This document shows, in pieces, positions 1 through 9,568 of a stretch of DNA of 35,642 bases. The stretch comes from Ruminococcus sp. (lineage in GTDB: Bacteria > Bacillota > Clostridia > Oscillospirales > Ruminococcaceae): assembly GCA_029055625.1 (NCBI GenBank), contig JAIDCY010000098.1:1-35642 (forward strand), in the 5' to 3' direction. A model generated the notes under the pieces. That model saw only the letters and a program-made list of their open reading frames with translations. It was not told where the DNA came from and did not search any database. The number at the start of each line of letters is the position of its first letter. The stretch's first letter is position 1. The position numbers were made by a program, and so were the translations under genes.

Positions 1-37
1 CTTTTATAACTATGCATTATGAATTATTAATTACAAA

Positions 38-3000
38 TTAATTAAGTATGTCTTTTAATGTTTCCATGAGGGTGTCAATATTGATAGGTTTTGCGATATG
101 TCCGTTCATACCGGCGTTTATCGCTTCCTGTCTGTCTTCGTCGAAAGCGTTGGCGGTCATTGCAACTATCGGAATATTCGCCTTTTCCTTATCGTCGAGT
201 TCCCTGATTATCTTTGTCGCCTCGTAACCGTTCATAATCGGCATCTGAATATCCATTAATATTAAGTCGAACTTATCCGCCGGATTGTTCTTTATCATCT
301 CAACCGCTACTGTTCCGTCATCTGCGGTTTCTATCACAAAGCCGACGTTTTCGAGTATTGCAAGAGCGATTTCCTGGTTCAGTTCATTATCCTCAACAAG
401 CAATATTTTCTTACCGTCAAAACGCATCTCTTCGACTTCTTCCGCTTCCGATTCCGAACCGTCGCCGTATGGTTTTGCAAGTACTTCACGCAATTCTGAG
501 AAGAATATCGGTTTTGAACAGAACGCCGTCACACCGGCTTCACGTGCTTCATCTTCAATATCCGTCCAGTCGTAAGCGGTCAGAATTATAATCGGTGCTA
601 TATCGCCTATAACTTTACGTATCCGGCGGACGAGTTCTATTCCGTTCGTATCCGGCATTGACCAGTCTATTATATACGCACTGTATGGCTCGTTCTGTTC
701 TATCGCAAACTGCGTACGGATAAGTGCTTCTTTTCCTAAAGTCGTCCAGTCGGGATGCATACCTATCGCTGAAAGCATTTTACTTACGCTTACACACGTA
801 TTTACATCATCATCTACCACCAATGCCCTGAGGTCTGCGAGGTGTTCGATTTTCTGCGATTTTCCGGTAGTTTCCGTCACTCTGAACCTCAATTGCACTA
901 TAAATTCTGAACCTTTTCCCTCTTCACTCTCGACAAGTATCGTACCGCCCATCATATCGACGATATTTTTAGTTATCGCCAGTCCTAATCCTGTACCCTG
1001 TATTCCGCTGACTGTAGCGGTCTGTTCACGCTCGAACGGTTCAAATACGTGCTTCAGAAATTCCGGACTCATTCCGATACCTGTATCTTTTACCCTGAAT
1101 TCGTATGATGCGTAATTATCCTGTTCCTCTGCCGTCTGGATAACTCTTACGCTTACCATTCCGCCCGGCTTCGTATACTTCATTGCGTTACTCAGTATAT
1201 TTAACAATACCTGATTCAGTCGCAGTTTATCGCAGATTATCATTTCATTCGTCACGTCGAGGGTATCGATATAAAATTCAAGCTGTTTCGATTTTACATC
1301 TGCCTGAACGATTGTTTTCAAATCGTGCATTATATCCGGCAGACTGACCTCTTTTTCCTCGATTTTTACCTTACCGCTTTCAATACGGCTCATGTCGAGG
1401 ACATCATTTATCAGGCTTAACAGGTGATTACTCGACGTAAGAATTTTCCCTAAATAGTCCTGCACCTGCTGTTTGTTATCAATATGTGTCACTGCCAGCG
1501 ACGTAAAACCGATAATTGCATTCATAGGCGTTCGTATATCATGCGACATATTATTTAAAAATGTCGTCTTGGCGTTATTGGCATACTGTGCCTGTGCGAG
1601 TGCTTCCGACAGTATCTCATTCTGTTCCTGTTCCCGCTGAATCATGTCATCAATGTTACGGAATCCCGCAAGTATTACGTTTTCATCAGAACTGTCTTTC
1701 ACTTTTACGTAAGTATACTGGAAATGATGTTCTTCACCGTCCGCCTTTATCCTGTAACTTCCGTTATACTCCGTATTTTCCGTGAGATGTTTCCTTACAC
1801 TATCAAGCGATAATGCTTCCGTCAGATACTCTCTGTCATCTTCGTGCACCCTCGTATCGATATAATGCTGTAGTATCGGCATATATGGGTGTTCCTCGCC
1901 GGAATCTTTCTTTAATCCCTCCACGACATACCCCTCAAGTTTTACTATCCTTGCCGTACCTGCTTTATCGTTGACGGCGTATACGTTCGTATAGTCGTGG
2001 CTTAAAGCCTCTACTATCGCAAGCTGTTCCGACATTTCTTTGTTTGCCTGCTCGGTAGCGTTCAGCAGTCTTACGTTCCAACGTCCTTTTAAATAAAGTA
2101 TAAGTACAACGCCGGAAATAAGCACTATCACAAATTCAATGGCAAGCATCATGGTTGGATTGGATTTAAGATATTCAAAAAAATCAATGTCATCAACGGT
2201 ATACGTTGTATAATTTGAAACAAGCTGATTCATCATTTCCGACGGAATCTGCTGTATGCACTTGTTGAGTATGGTTACGAGTTCATGGTCGGTACTGTTC
2301 CGGATATACATTCTGAAATCTATATTCATGTTGTTTGTCACGCTGTAGTAAAGCGAATGTGTTTTATCGTTATTCACGAAAAGACGGGCGGCATATGCGT
2401 AAACGTATGCGGCATCTGCTTTTTTGTCAAGAACAGCCTGCATGGCTTCCTCACGTGTGGGATAGTTTACGAAATCAACATCATCGAGTACGTTGACTAT
2501 AAATTCTCTGCTCTGCGAATCCGCTACCGCAACTTTCCGGATATCCCCGACAAAATCCTTTCTTGTAACTCTTGAAATACCTGTTGTGAGATACGGATCT
2601 GTATTGAATCCACGGTATTCTGAATTTTCCATAACCGGTACGGGCTTTATGTTATCAATGACTATATCGACGCTGTTTGTATCTGCGGTATTGTAGTAAT
2701 CTTCCTTGCTTTCCGGCACAACCACTTCATATGGAAGTCCGGCAATCTCCATGACATAGCGGAAATAATCCGGCAGAATACCTTTCAGTTCACCGTTTTC
2801 AACATATGAATAAGGCTCTCTGTTACCGAGGGCTGTTATCGTAATCTGCTTTTCACCGGAAGCTATTTTATTTATATATTCCAGTTCACGTTCCGTAAAA
2901 GTAAGCTCCGAAGAATAAACAGGTCCGTAATTCTGATAAAACAGTAAATTTTTCCAGTCACCTTCATTCAGGTCCATCTGCTCGATAGCGTAATTTATCT

Positions 3001-3694
3001 CGTCGAGAAGTTCGGTATCACCTTTCCGGACGATTGCATAGAAATTATCCTCCTCTATAACGTCAAGTGTCTTTTCGTTTTCGGCTTTTCTAAGATTACT
3101 GGAAAGTATAGCATCAACTTCACCTGTCTGCAATGCCGAAGCAAGCGTATCAGCGTTATCATATTCCTTTGCAGTGTATAAAAAACCTCTTTTTTCCGCA
3201 AAGTTCGCAAGGCTGTCATTCTGACTGCTACCTTTCAGAAGTCCTATCACCATGCCGTCATATGTCCGGTAGTCAGTGCTGTGTATCTTCATATTGTCAA
3301 GCTTTACCGAAAGAATAGTAGAATTTCTTCCGATAGGATAGGAAAAATCGAATTTCTCTTCACGTTCAGCGGTTCTGCGTGCAGATGTGACGACATCTAT
3401 TTCTCCGTTTTCCAACATACTTTGCATATCATTCCATGACCTGTCATAACCCGTATACTCAAAATTCAGGTGCGAATACTCGGAAATCAGATTCAGAAAT
3501 TCTATTCCGTATCCTGTCAGTTTTCCTTCTTCGTCTTTCATGTGATAGCCTTCAAAATCAAAGATACCAGCCCTGACCGTTCTGTTATCCGTTTCTTCTG
3601 TTGCGGAAACTGTTATACAACCGGTTGCGATAAAATTCATACATATCATAAACGCTATCATAAGTTTAAGATATGCCTTGTAACCAGTCTGCAT
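38..3694 (-). CDS. Hybrid sensor histidine kinase with two solute-binding (SBP3) domains and two receiver domains
   Basis: This is a membrane-bound phosphorelay sensor of 1218 residues. An N-terminal signal/anchor segment (about 8-30, with an MNFIATGCITV stretch that resembles a lipobox but is not a clean one) is followed by two family-3 solute-binding-like domains (about 38-255 and 285-505), one transmembrane helix (about 512-535) and a PAS-like region (about 560-690). The kinase core has the HisKA phospho-acceptor in NMSHDIRTPMN, an N-box near DKLRLNQVLLNILSNAMK, G1 DTGIGM and G2 GTGLGLA. Two receiver domains follow, with acceptor Asp in IIDWSMPD and LILMDIQMP; the last starts near residue 1095. 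The family role is to sense extracellular small molecules such as amino acids and pass phosphate down a relay. No output regulator or Hpt protein is adjacent, so the target is unknown. It is transcribed alone from its own promoter. Confidence 0.93.
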   Translation of the reverse strand: MQTGYKAYLKLMIAFMICMNFIATGCITVSATEETDNRTVRAGIFDFEGYHMKDEEGKLTGYGIEFLNLISEYSHLNFEYTGYDRSWNDMQSMLENGEIDVVTSARRTAEREEKFDFSYPIGRNSTILSVKLDNMKIHSTDYRTYDGMVIGLLKGSSQNDSLANFAEKRGFLYTAKEYDNADTLASALQTGEVDAILSSNLRKAENEKTLDVIEEDNFYAIVRKGDTELLDEINYAIEQMDLNEGDWKNLLFYQNYGPVYSSELTFTERELEYINKIASGEKQITITALGNREPYSYVENGELKGILPDYFRYVMEIAGLPYEVVVPESKEDYYNTADTNSVDIVIDNIKPVPVMENSEYRGFNTDPYLTTGISRVTRKDFVGDIRKVAVADSQSREFIVNVLDDVDFVNYPTREEAMQAVLDKKADAAYVYAYAARLFVNNDKTHSLYYSVTNNMNIDFRMYIRNSTDHELVTILNKCIQQIPSEMMNQLVSNYTTYTVDDIDFFEYLKSNPTMMLAIEFVIVLISGVVLILYLKGRWNVRLLNATEQANKEMSEQLAIVEALSHDYTNVYAVNDKAGTARIVKLEGYVVEGLKKDSGEEHPYMPILQHYIDTRVHEDDREYLTEALSLDSVRKHLTENTEYNGSYRIKADGEEHHFQYTYVKVKDSSDENVILAGFRNIDDMIQREQEQNEILSEALAQAQYANNAKTTFLNNMSHDIRTPMNAIIGFTSLAVTHIDNKQQVQDYLGKILTSSNHLLSLINDVLDMSRIESGKVKIEEKEVSLPDIMHDLKTIVQADVKSKQLEFYIDTLDVTNEMIICDKLRLNQVLLNILSNAMKYTKPGGMVSVRVIQTAEEQDNYASYEFRVKDTGIGMSPEFLKHVFEPFEREQTATVSGIQGTGLGLAITKNIVDMMGGTILVESEEGKGSEFIVQLRFRVTETTGKSQKIEHLADLRALVVDDDVNTCVSVSKMLSAIGMHPDWTTLGKEALIRTQFAIEQNEPYSAYIIDWSMPDTNGIELVRRIRKVIGDIAPIIILTAYDWTDIEDEAREAGVTAFCSKPIFFSELREVLAKPYGDGSESEAEEVEEMRFDGKKILLVEDNELNQEIALAILENVGFVIETADDGTVAVEMIKNNPADKFDLILMDIQMPIMNGYEATKIIRELDDKEKANIPIVAMTANAFDEDRQEAINAGMNGHIAKPINIDTLMETLKDILN

Positions 3695-3725
3695 TATATA
3701 AATACCTCCTTATTTAAAAATTTTC

Positions 3726-3740
3726 ACCGGTTTTTCCGGT
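3726..3740 (-). promoter_or_regulatory. Hairpin in the 5' leader of the hybrid kinase
   Basis: A perfect ACCGG-AAAAA-CCGGT hairpin lies between the predicted -10 box and the Shine-Dalgarno of the kinase gene. On the minus strand it is followed by a short A/T-rich run. It could stabilise the leader or attenuate transcription. No known riboswitch is recognised. Confidence 0.35.
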
Positions 3741-3747
3741 TAATATA

Positions 3748-3776
3748 AGTATAGCATTTATCATGCAGATTGTCAA
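3748..3776 (-). promoter_or_regulatory. Sigma-A promoter of the hybrid kinase
   Basis: On the minus strand TTGACA (3771-3776) and TATACT (3748-3753) are separated by 17 bp, close to the vegetative consensus. The start codon is about 50 nt downstream. Confidence 0.8.
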
Positions 3777-3819
3777 TTCAATTCATAATTTATAATTCAT
3801 AATTATGCATTCTTAATTA

Positions 3820-5163
3820 TTAATTCTTTACCATGAGTACAACACATTCAACGTGTTTAGTACGTGGGAAAAGGTCAGCACCGCATACTTTTTTAACGTC
3901 GTAACCTGACCGGCTGAATATTTCCGCATCTCTCGCACACGTTGCAGGATTACAGGAAATCATTACTATCTTATCGGGTTCAGTATCCGTAATAATGCGG
4001 ATAGTCTCCGGCGTACAGCCTTTGCGTGGTGGGTCTATAACGATTATGTCGGGTTTCATACCCAGTTCAAAGAAAACTTTTCCGGCATCTCCGCAGTAAA
4101 AACCAGCATTTCCGATACCGTTTGATTTTGCGTTATTACGGGCATTTTCTACCGCTTCCGGTACTATCTCAATACCGATTACTTTTCCGGCTTTCTCCGC
4201 CATGGATAATCCGATTGTACCTGCTCCGCAGTAGAGGTCAGCTATTACGTCATCCGGAGCAGGTGAGGCAAATTCAAGGGCTTTCCTGTAGATTTTTTCC
4301 GCCTGTACCGTGTTCACCTGATAGAATGACTGTACGGAAATTTTTACCTTATTACCACACATATTATCTGAAATAGTATCGCTACCGTACAATGTAATAC
4401 ATTTACTGCCCATTATAACATTGGTTCTTTCGGGATTCACGTTAATTACTATACTTTTTACTTCCGGAAATTTGGTTGTAATAATGCGACATAAAGCGTT
4501 AAACTGTCTTGAAACGTCTTTCCGTACGACTATACAAAGCATTATCTCACCGGAATACGTCCCCTGCCTGATGTATACGTGACGCACTATCCCTGTATGC
4601 GTAAGCTCCGAGTATACGGATATTTTATGCAGATTTATATATTCAATTACGGTATCGAGAATATCACGGAAAATGACAGGTTGTAACTTACAGTCGGAAA
4701 CCGGTATAACTCTGTGGCTTCTTTCCGCATAAAATCCGCTTATAACTTTACCGTCCGAGACCGTCAGCAGATACTGTGCCTTGTTTCTGTAACGTTCGGT
4801 ACAACCGGCTTTTATGAACTCTTCGTATTCCGGAGCAAGTCCGCCGATTCTCCGGAAAGCGTCTTTAATGATACCGTCTTTTATACGACATTCCGCATCA
4901 TAGCTGATATGGCGGAACACGCACCCACCGCACTTACGATATACCGGACAGTCGGGGGTTATCCTGTCAGGCGACGGCGTTATAACTTCGTCCACTATTC
5001 CGTATGCGTAACTTTTCAGTACTTTTACTATCTTTACCCTGCATACGTCACCTGTAGCGGTATCCGGTACGAATACAGCCATTCCGTCTACCCGTCCTAC
5101 TCCGTTCCCCTCTGAAGTGATACCGGTTATTTCAACGTTCACAAACTGATTTTTTTCAGGCAT
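3820..5163 (-). CDS. rlmD: TRAM-domain 23S rRNA (uracil-5-)-methyltransferase, RlmD/RumA family
   Basis: This SAM-dependent enzyme methylates C5 of a uracil in 23S rRNA. The N-terminal TRAM domain spans about 4-60. Iron-sulfur cysteines lie in CPVYRKCGGC, with a further Cys in the DAECRIK stretch. Motif FYQVN precedes the SAM-binding motif DLYCGAGTIGLSMA, then IDPPRKG and the catalytic cysteine in MISCNPATCARD near the C-terminus. At 447 residues it has the normal family length. The ATG at 5163 has GAGGAG eight bases upstream, placed inside the end of the hemZ-like gene; the two reading frames overlap by 25 bp, so they are translated from one message. Which uracil is modified cannot be told from sequence: Firmicutes members may do U747, U1939 or both. 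Confidence 0.88.
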   Translation of the reverse strand: MPEKNQFVNVEITGITSEGNGVGRVDGMAVFVPDTATGDVCRVKIVKVLKSYAYGIVDEVITPSPDRITPDCPVYRKCGGCVFRHISYDAECRIKDGIIKDAFRRIGGLAPEYEEFIKAGCTERYRNKAQYLLTVSDGKVISGFYAERSHRVIPVSDCKLQPVIFRDILDTVIEYINLHKISVYSELTHTGIVRHVYIRQGTYSGEIMLCIVVRKDVSRQFNALCRIITTKFPEVKSIVINVNPERTNVIMGSKCITLYGSDTISDNMCGNKVKISVQSFYQVNTVQAEKIYRKALEFASPAPDDVIADLYCGAGTIGLSMAEKAGKVIGIEIVPEAVENARNNAKSNGIGNAGFYCGDAGKVFFELGMKPDIIVIDPPRKGCTPETIRIITDTEPDKIVMISCNPATCARDAEIFSRSGYDVKKVCGADLFPRTKHVECVVLMVKN

Positions 5164-6611
5164 TTTATAAGCTCCTCTTTTTTCGTCATGAGATTATCAA
5201 AATTACTTATATACTCGTAAGGATATTTATAATTATGAATCCTCGTTATTTTTTTGTTATCCGGATAAACTAATTTTGTAGAAGCTCCGCCACCTGCTCC
5301 TATAATAGTCTGTGTTTCGTCCATGATGTATATATTATAGTAACTCTCGTAACCCTTTTTTGCATACCCGATATTTTCGAGATTTCCTACCGTGTTTTTC
5401 TGACGGTACATATAATAAGGCTGATAATCGCTTGTCATGAGTTTCTGTATACTGTAATCCACCATTTCCTGAGCAGGATTAGTAATATTTTCCAACCCCT
5501 GGGCGAACAGGTTTGAAGAACGTTTCAGCGTAAGAGTATGTATGGTAATGCTTTCCGGTGAGATGTCAACAATCCTGTCAAGAGTGTTCCGGAAACTTTC
5601 CGGCGTATCTTCAGGCAATCCGGCGATAAGGTCAGTATTTATATTACGGAATCCCGCTTTTCTTGCGAGTTCGTATGCTATTAACGTATCTTCTGCGGTA
5701 TGCCTTCTGCCTATTGCCTGCAGTACGTCATTGTTTAACGTCTGCGGATTTATTGAAATCCTGTCCGCACCGAGTGACTTTATTATATGCAACTTCTCTT
5801 CCGTAATAGTATCAGGTCTGCCAGCCTCGAAACTATATTCCCGTATATTATCAAGGTCAAAATTTTTCTGTACACACTCCATAATAGTACGTATATCCTG
5901 AGCAGGTATGGCGGCAGGAGTTCCACCGCCGAAGTAAACCGTATCAACCGGAGTATTATTTTCTTTTATCATATAGCCTATTATCTCAAGTTCCCGACAC
6001 AGACACCTTACATAATCGGGTATGAGTTTCCCTGCCGATTCTATCGAGTGCGACACAAACGAACAGTAACTACATCTTGAAGGACAGAACGGTATGGATA
6101 TATAAAGGCTTACCGCTTTATGGTTGATATTCTCAAGTATCGGCATCTGATTTACGGCGGTATCGTATGCGAGTTTTAACTTCTCCGGTGAAAGTTCGTA
6201 CTTTTCCGTAAGTATTTCCCGGATTTCTGAAAATTCTGCTCCCCGTTCCATCAGTTCCGTTACTTTCTTTACCGGTCTTATACCTGTCATCATACCCCAC
6301 GGCGTGCTTATACCGGTAACGTCTTTCAGTATATGATATATAAGTCTGCAAAGTTCGTGCTCTGTGTACTTTTCGTCAATGGGCTGTATATTTTTTTCAC
6401 TCTGATATTTTTTACCGTCAATGCATATCTGTGTGAATATCCTGTTATTTTCAACTCCTGCGACTACATAATTATTACCTTTCGCATTTTCCGGATTTTC
6501 TGAAAACTGAAATTTCTTTACAGGATAAAACATCTTCAATATTGATTCTGTTTCATATTTAAAAGAATTTCCAATCAAAACCACCGGCATTTTATTAATA
6601 TTATTATCCAT
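5139..6611 (-). CDS. hemZ: Radical SAM coproporphyrinogen dehydrogenase, HemZ-like
   Basis: This is a 490-residue radical SAM protein of the HemN/HemZ group. The 4Fe-4S/SAM motif is CPSRCSYC (CxxxCxxC) near residue 180, after a variable N-terminal domain of about 150 residues that is typical of HemZ. FGGGTPAA, the SAM-binding GGTP loop, follows, and then the TIM-barrel strands NTDLIAGLP. HemZ homologues in Clostridia lie in the same recJ-relA-MBL neighbourhood, which supports the name. The real substrate is uncertain, because many anaerobes with this gene lack a full haem pathway. Its ATG overlaps the TAA of the upstream MBL gene by one base (TAATG), implying coupled translation. Confidence 0.85.
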   Translation of the reverse strand: MDNNINKMPVVLIGNSFKYETESILKMFYPVKKFQFSENPENAKGNNYVVAGVENNRIFTQICIDGKKYQSEKNIQPIDEKYTEHELCRLIYHILKDVTGISTPWGMMTGIRPVKKVTELMERGAEFSEIREILTEKYELSPEKLKLAYDTAVNQMPILENINHKAVSLYISIPFCPSRCSYCSFVSHSIESAGKLIPDYVRCLCRELEIIGYMIKENNTPVDTVYFGGGTPAAIPAQDIRTIMECVQKNFDLDNIREYSFEAGRPDTITEEKLHIIKSLGADRISINPQTLNNDVLQAIGRRHTAEDTLIAYELARKAGFRNINTDLIAGLPEDTPESFRNTLDRIVDISPESITIHTLTLKRSSNLFAQGLENITNPAQEMVDYSIQKLMTSDYQPYYMYRQKNTVGNLENIGYAKKGYESYYNIYIMDETQTIIGAGGGASTKLVYPDNKKITRIHNYKYPYEYISNFDNLMTKKEELIKCLKKISL

Positions 6612-7240
6612 TATTTTCTGAATCTCCTGAGATATGGATTTGAATTTCTTTCGTATTCAAGTTCCGTATTATCACCGTGTCCCGTCAGGACTTTATAATT
6701 TCCTTCGAGATTATACAGCTTTTCCAGTGACTGCACCATCATTTCAGGATTTCCGCCGTCGTAAGTGGTTCTGCCTATCGAACAGCAGAAAAGAGTATCA
6801 CCGGAAAAAATTACGTCCTCACAGATATAACACACGCTACCCATAGAGTGACCCGGAGTATGCATTACTTTGAAATTACAGTCACCGTCGGAAATAATAT
6901 CGCCGTCGTGTATAATTTTATAATCACTCACGGGGCAGAAATCTGACCATGAAATCAAATCTGAAAGTGATAATACCGAACTTGTCAGCATAGGAGCATC
7001 ATTTTCATGTATATATACTTCCGACCCTGTTTTTTCCACTATCTCCGAAACACCGTTCATATGGTCATAATGTCCGTGTGTCAGGAGTATCTTATTTAAC
7101 TTCAGTTTCTTCATACTAAGAAATTCGTAAAGTAAACGTGCATTTCCGCCGACGTCAACCGCTATACATTGACCTGCTCCGGTTTCCGCAACAAAACAAT
7201 TAGCACGGAGTTCACCGAGTTGTAAAGTATGGATTTTCAT
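6611..7240 (-). CDS. Metallo-beta-lactamase-fold hydrolase (glyoxalase II-like)
   Basis: A compact 209-residue MBL-fold protein. The metal-binding signature THGHYDHMNG (HxHxDH) is near residue 55, HTPGHS supplies the next histidine, SGDTLF the bridging aspartate and TGHGDNT the last histidine. The length fits short hydroxyacylglutathione-hydrolase-like proteins without the extra C-terminal domain. In Clostridia a gene of this type sits between relA and hemZ; its physiological substrate is not established. The start directly abuts the relA stop (TAAATG), with a strong AAGGAGG Shine-Dalgarno inside the 3' end of relA. Confidence 0.87.
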   Translation of the reverse strand: MKIHTLQLGELRANCFVAETGAGQCIAVDVGGNARLLYEFLSMKKLKLNKILLTHGHYDHMNGVSEIVEKTGSEVYIHENDAPMLTSSVLSLSDLISWSDFCPVSDYKIIHDGDIISDGDCNFKVMHTPGHSMGSVCYICEDVIFSGDTLFCCSIGRTTYDGGNPEMMVQSLEKLYNLEGNYKVLTGHGDNTELEYERNSNPYLRRFRK

Positions 7241-9520
7241 TTATTTTTCCTCCTTATTTGAAGAACGTTCTGCAGATATAACACCGGATATTTTCCGTAT
7301 CTTCTCAAAAAGTCGCTTCAGCTGTTCGATATTGGATATTATTATAGTACTTTCAAAAAGTGCGTTACCGTTTTTCAGGGTTCTTGATGATGAATGGACT
7401 ATCGGAATACGTGCGTCGTATAAAAGCTCTGTAATATCATGTACCAGTCCTACACGGTCTACTGCTATTACCTCAAAGCTTGTATGCAGTCTGACAGGCT
7501 TTTCCGCATTCCAGCTTACTTTTACCCACCTTTCCAGTTCTTCCGGTATATTACGTCTGACAGCCGAAACATAGTTTATACACTCTGTATTATGTATAGA
7601 AAGTCCGTAACCTCTCGTTATATATCCCACAATATTGTCCCCCGGCAACGGATTACAACACTGTGCACATTTATAATTTATACCGTTCACGTCGTCAAGA
7701 ATAATTCCGTCATGTATGTTATTGCCTGTTACCGTGACAGGTGCGGTGTGTACGTTACCTGTACCGTACATCTTATTATATTTATCCTTCAGACGTGGTA
7801 TTATACTCACAAGCTGTATTCCGCCGTATCCGACAGATGCGTAAAAATCATCGAGTGTATCGCAGTTATGCTTTTTTATGTCGTTACCTAAAAATTCACT
7901 GTACTTCGCTTCCGGTACGTTTATACCGTTTTTCCGGAACTCTATTTCAAGTCTTGTACGTCCTTCCCTTATATTCTCCTCCCGACGCTCATTCTTGAAC
8001 CACGTCCTTATACGTGACTGTGCATAATTGGTCTTCGCTATCTGCAACCAGTCACGGCTTGGTCCTTTGTTAGGGTCTTTGGATGTTATAATCTCGCAGA
8101 TGTCGTCATGGTGGAGTTCGTAACTCAACGGCACAAGTCTGTTATTTACTTTCGCCTGTATCGCTTTATGTCCTACCTCTGTATGTATCTTGTACGCAAA
8201 ATCTATAGGATTAGCACCGATTGGTAACATGATTCTTTTCGCCTTCGGGGTGATTATGGAAATATTATCCGGCGAAAGTTCGGTATTTATCACGGAAATA
8301 ATAGTTTCAGGGTCATTTGAAGACTCGCACGCCTCCATGATTCGACTAATCCATGAAAGGTCTTTACCCGCTTTACTGTCACTGTTTATAAGTGACTTGT
8401 ATTTCCAGTGGGCTGCCAGTCCGTATTCCGCTACCCTGTGCATCTCCCATGTACGAATCTGTACCTCAAACGTTACACCGTCGGGACTTAATACGGTCAG
8501 GTGTATCGACTGGTAACCGTTGGACTTCGGATTATCTATATAATTTTTAGTCCGTGAAAGTATCGACGGATAGTCCTTTATAATATCAGACATTGCGATA
8601 AAACATTCTTCCCTTGTATTTACTATCACACGCAATGCGTATCTGTCATAGATTTCTTCAAAATTTTTCTGTTTCTTGTAAATCTTGTTCCATATACCGA
8701 AAATACTTTTAACACGACCCTGAACAAACGGCTTTTCGGAATAGTGCCCGGTATGTACAAGCATATTTTCTATATTGTTTTTCGTACTCTCGATAAACTC
8801 GTTACGTTCTTTCAGGTCACTGTTAAGACGTTCTTCAATTTCAATGTATGACGACGGCGAGATATAGAAAAATGCGAGGTCCTCGAACTGGTCTTTGAGT
8901 TCGTTCATACCGAGACGGCGTGCAATCGGTATATATACGTTTTTCGTCTCGTATGCTATACGCTTCTGCTTATCCGGTGAACAGTATTTCAATGTACGCA
9001 TATTATGCAGACGGTCGGCGAGTTTTACGATAATAACCCGTATATCCCTTGAAGTTGCTGTGAGAATTTTTACTATCGCTTCCGCTTGCTGTTCGCTTTT
9101 CGTCATATCGTTCATACGTTTCATTTTAGATACGCTGTCTACAATCAGTGCGATATCGAGACCGAAATTTCTTCTCAGGTCTTCAAACGTCGTGTCTGTA
9201 TCTTCTATTACGTCGTGGAGCAGAGCGGAACATATAGCGTCTGTATCCATTTTCAGTTCAAGGGTTATATATGCAACTGCCAGAGGATGCGTTATATAAG
9301 GCTGACCTGATGAACGCTTCTGTCCTTCATGAGCCTTTTTAGCGAAGTTATAGGCGGAAATTATCTTGCTGAGGTCATATTGTACGTCATCGTCCATAAT
9401 TTTCTGAATAATCATATCAATTGTGAAATCATCATTATAATTCCTTATGCTTATCGGTACTATATCGATAACAGAATTATCATCAACAAGTACTTTCTTC
9501 TGAGTGTTTCCGGAATCCAT
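7241..9520 (-). CDS. relA: Bifunctional (p)ppGpp synthetase/hydrolase RelA/SpoT
   Basis: This is the long stringent-response enzyme that makes and degrades (p)ppGpp. In its 759 residues are the HD hydrolase domain with an intact HD pair (ALLHDVIEDT) and the synthetase domain with the conserved YALRVIV strand and NPKSNGYQSIH. The TGS domain starts near IITPKAKRIMLP. A zinc-finger-like CAQCCNPLPGD precedes the C-terminal ACT domain (VDRVGLVHDIT). Both catalytic halves look intact, so a bifunctional Rel is predicted. It lies 48 bp after recJ. The apt and dtd genes that often accompany it in Clostridia are absent here. The ATG at 9520 is preceded by AAAGGAG. Confidence 0.95.
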   Translation of the reverse strand: MDSGNTQKKVLVDDNSVIDIVPISIRNYNDDFTIDMIIQKIMDDDVQYDLSKIISAYNFAKKAHEGQKRSSGQPYITHPLAVAYITLELKMDTDAICSALLHDVIEDTDTTFEDLRRNFGLDIALIVDSVSKMKRMNDMTKSEQQAEAIVKILTATSRDIRVIIVKLADRLHNMRTLKYCSPDKQKRIAYETKNVYIPIARRLGMNELKDQFEDLAFFYISPSSYIEIEERLNSDLKERNEFIESTKNNIENMLVHTGHYSEKPFVQGRVKSIFGIWNKIYKKQKNFEEIYDRYALRVIVNTREECFIAMSDIIKDYPSILSRTKNYIDNPKSNGYQSIHLTVLSPDGVTFEVQIRTWEMHRVAEYGLAAHWKYKSLINSDSKAGKDLSWISRIMEACESSNDPETIISVINTELSPDNISIITPKAKRIMLPIGANPIDFAYKIHTEVGHKAIQAKVNNRLVPLSYELHHDDICEIITSKDPNKGPSRDWLQIAKTNYAQSRIRTWFKNERREENIREGRTRLEIEFRKNGINVPEAKYSEFLGNDIKKHNCDTLDDFYASVGYGGIQLVSIIPRLKDKYNKMYGTGNVHTAPVTVTGNNIHDGIILDDVNGINYKCAQCCNPLPGDNIVGYITRGYGLSIHNTECINYVSAVRRNIPEELERWVKVSWNAEKPVRLHTSFEVIAVDRVGLVHDITELLYDARIPIVHSSSRTLKNGNALFESTIIISNIEQLKRLFEKIRKISGVISAERSSNKEEK

Positions 9521-9568
9521 AAATAAAAATTCTCCTTTCGTGAATAATTGCGTAGACTTAAAAAAAGT

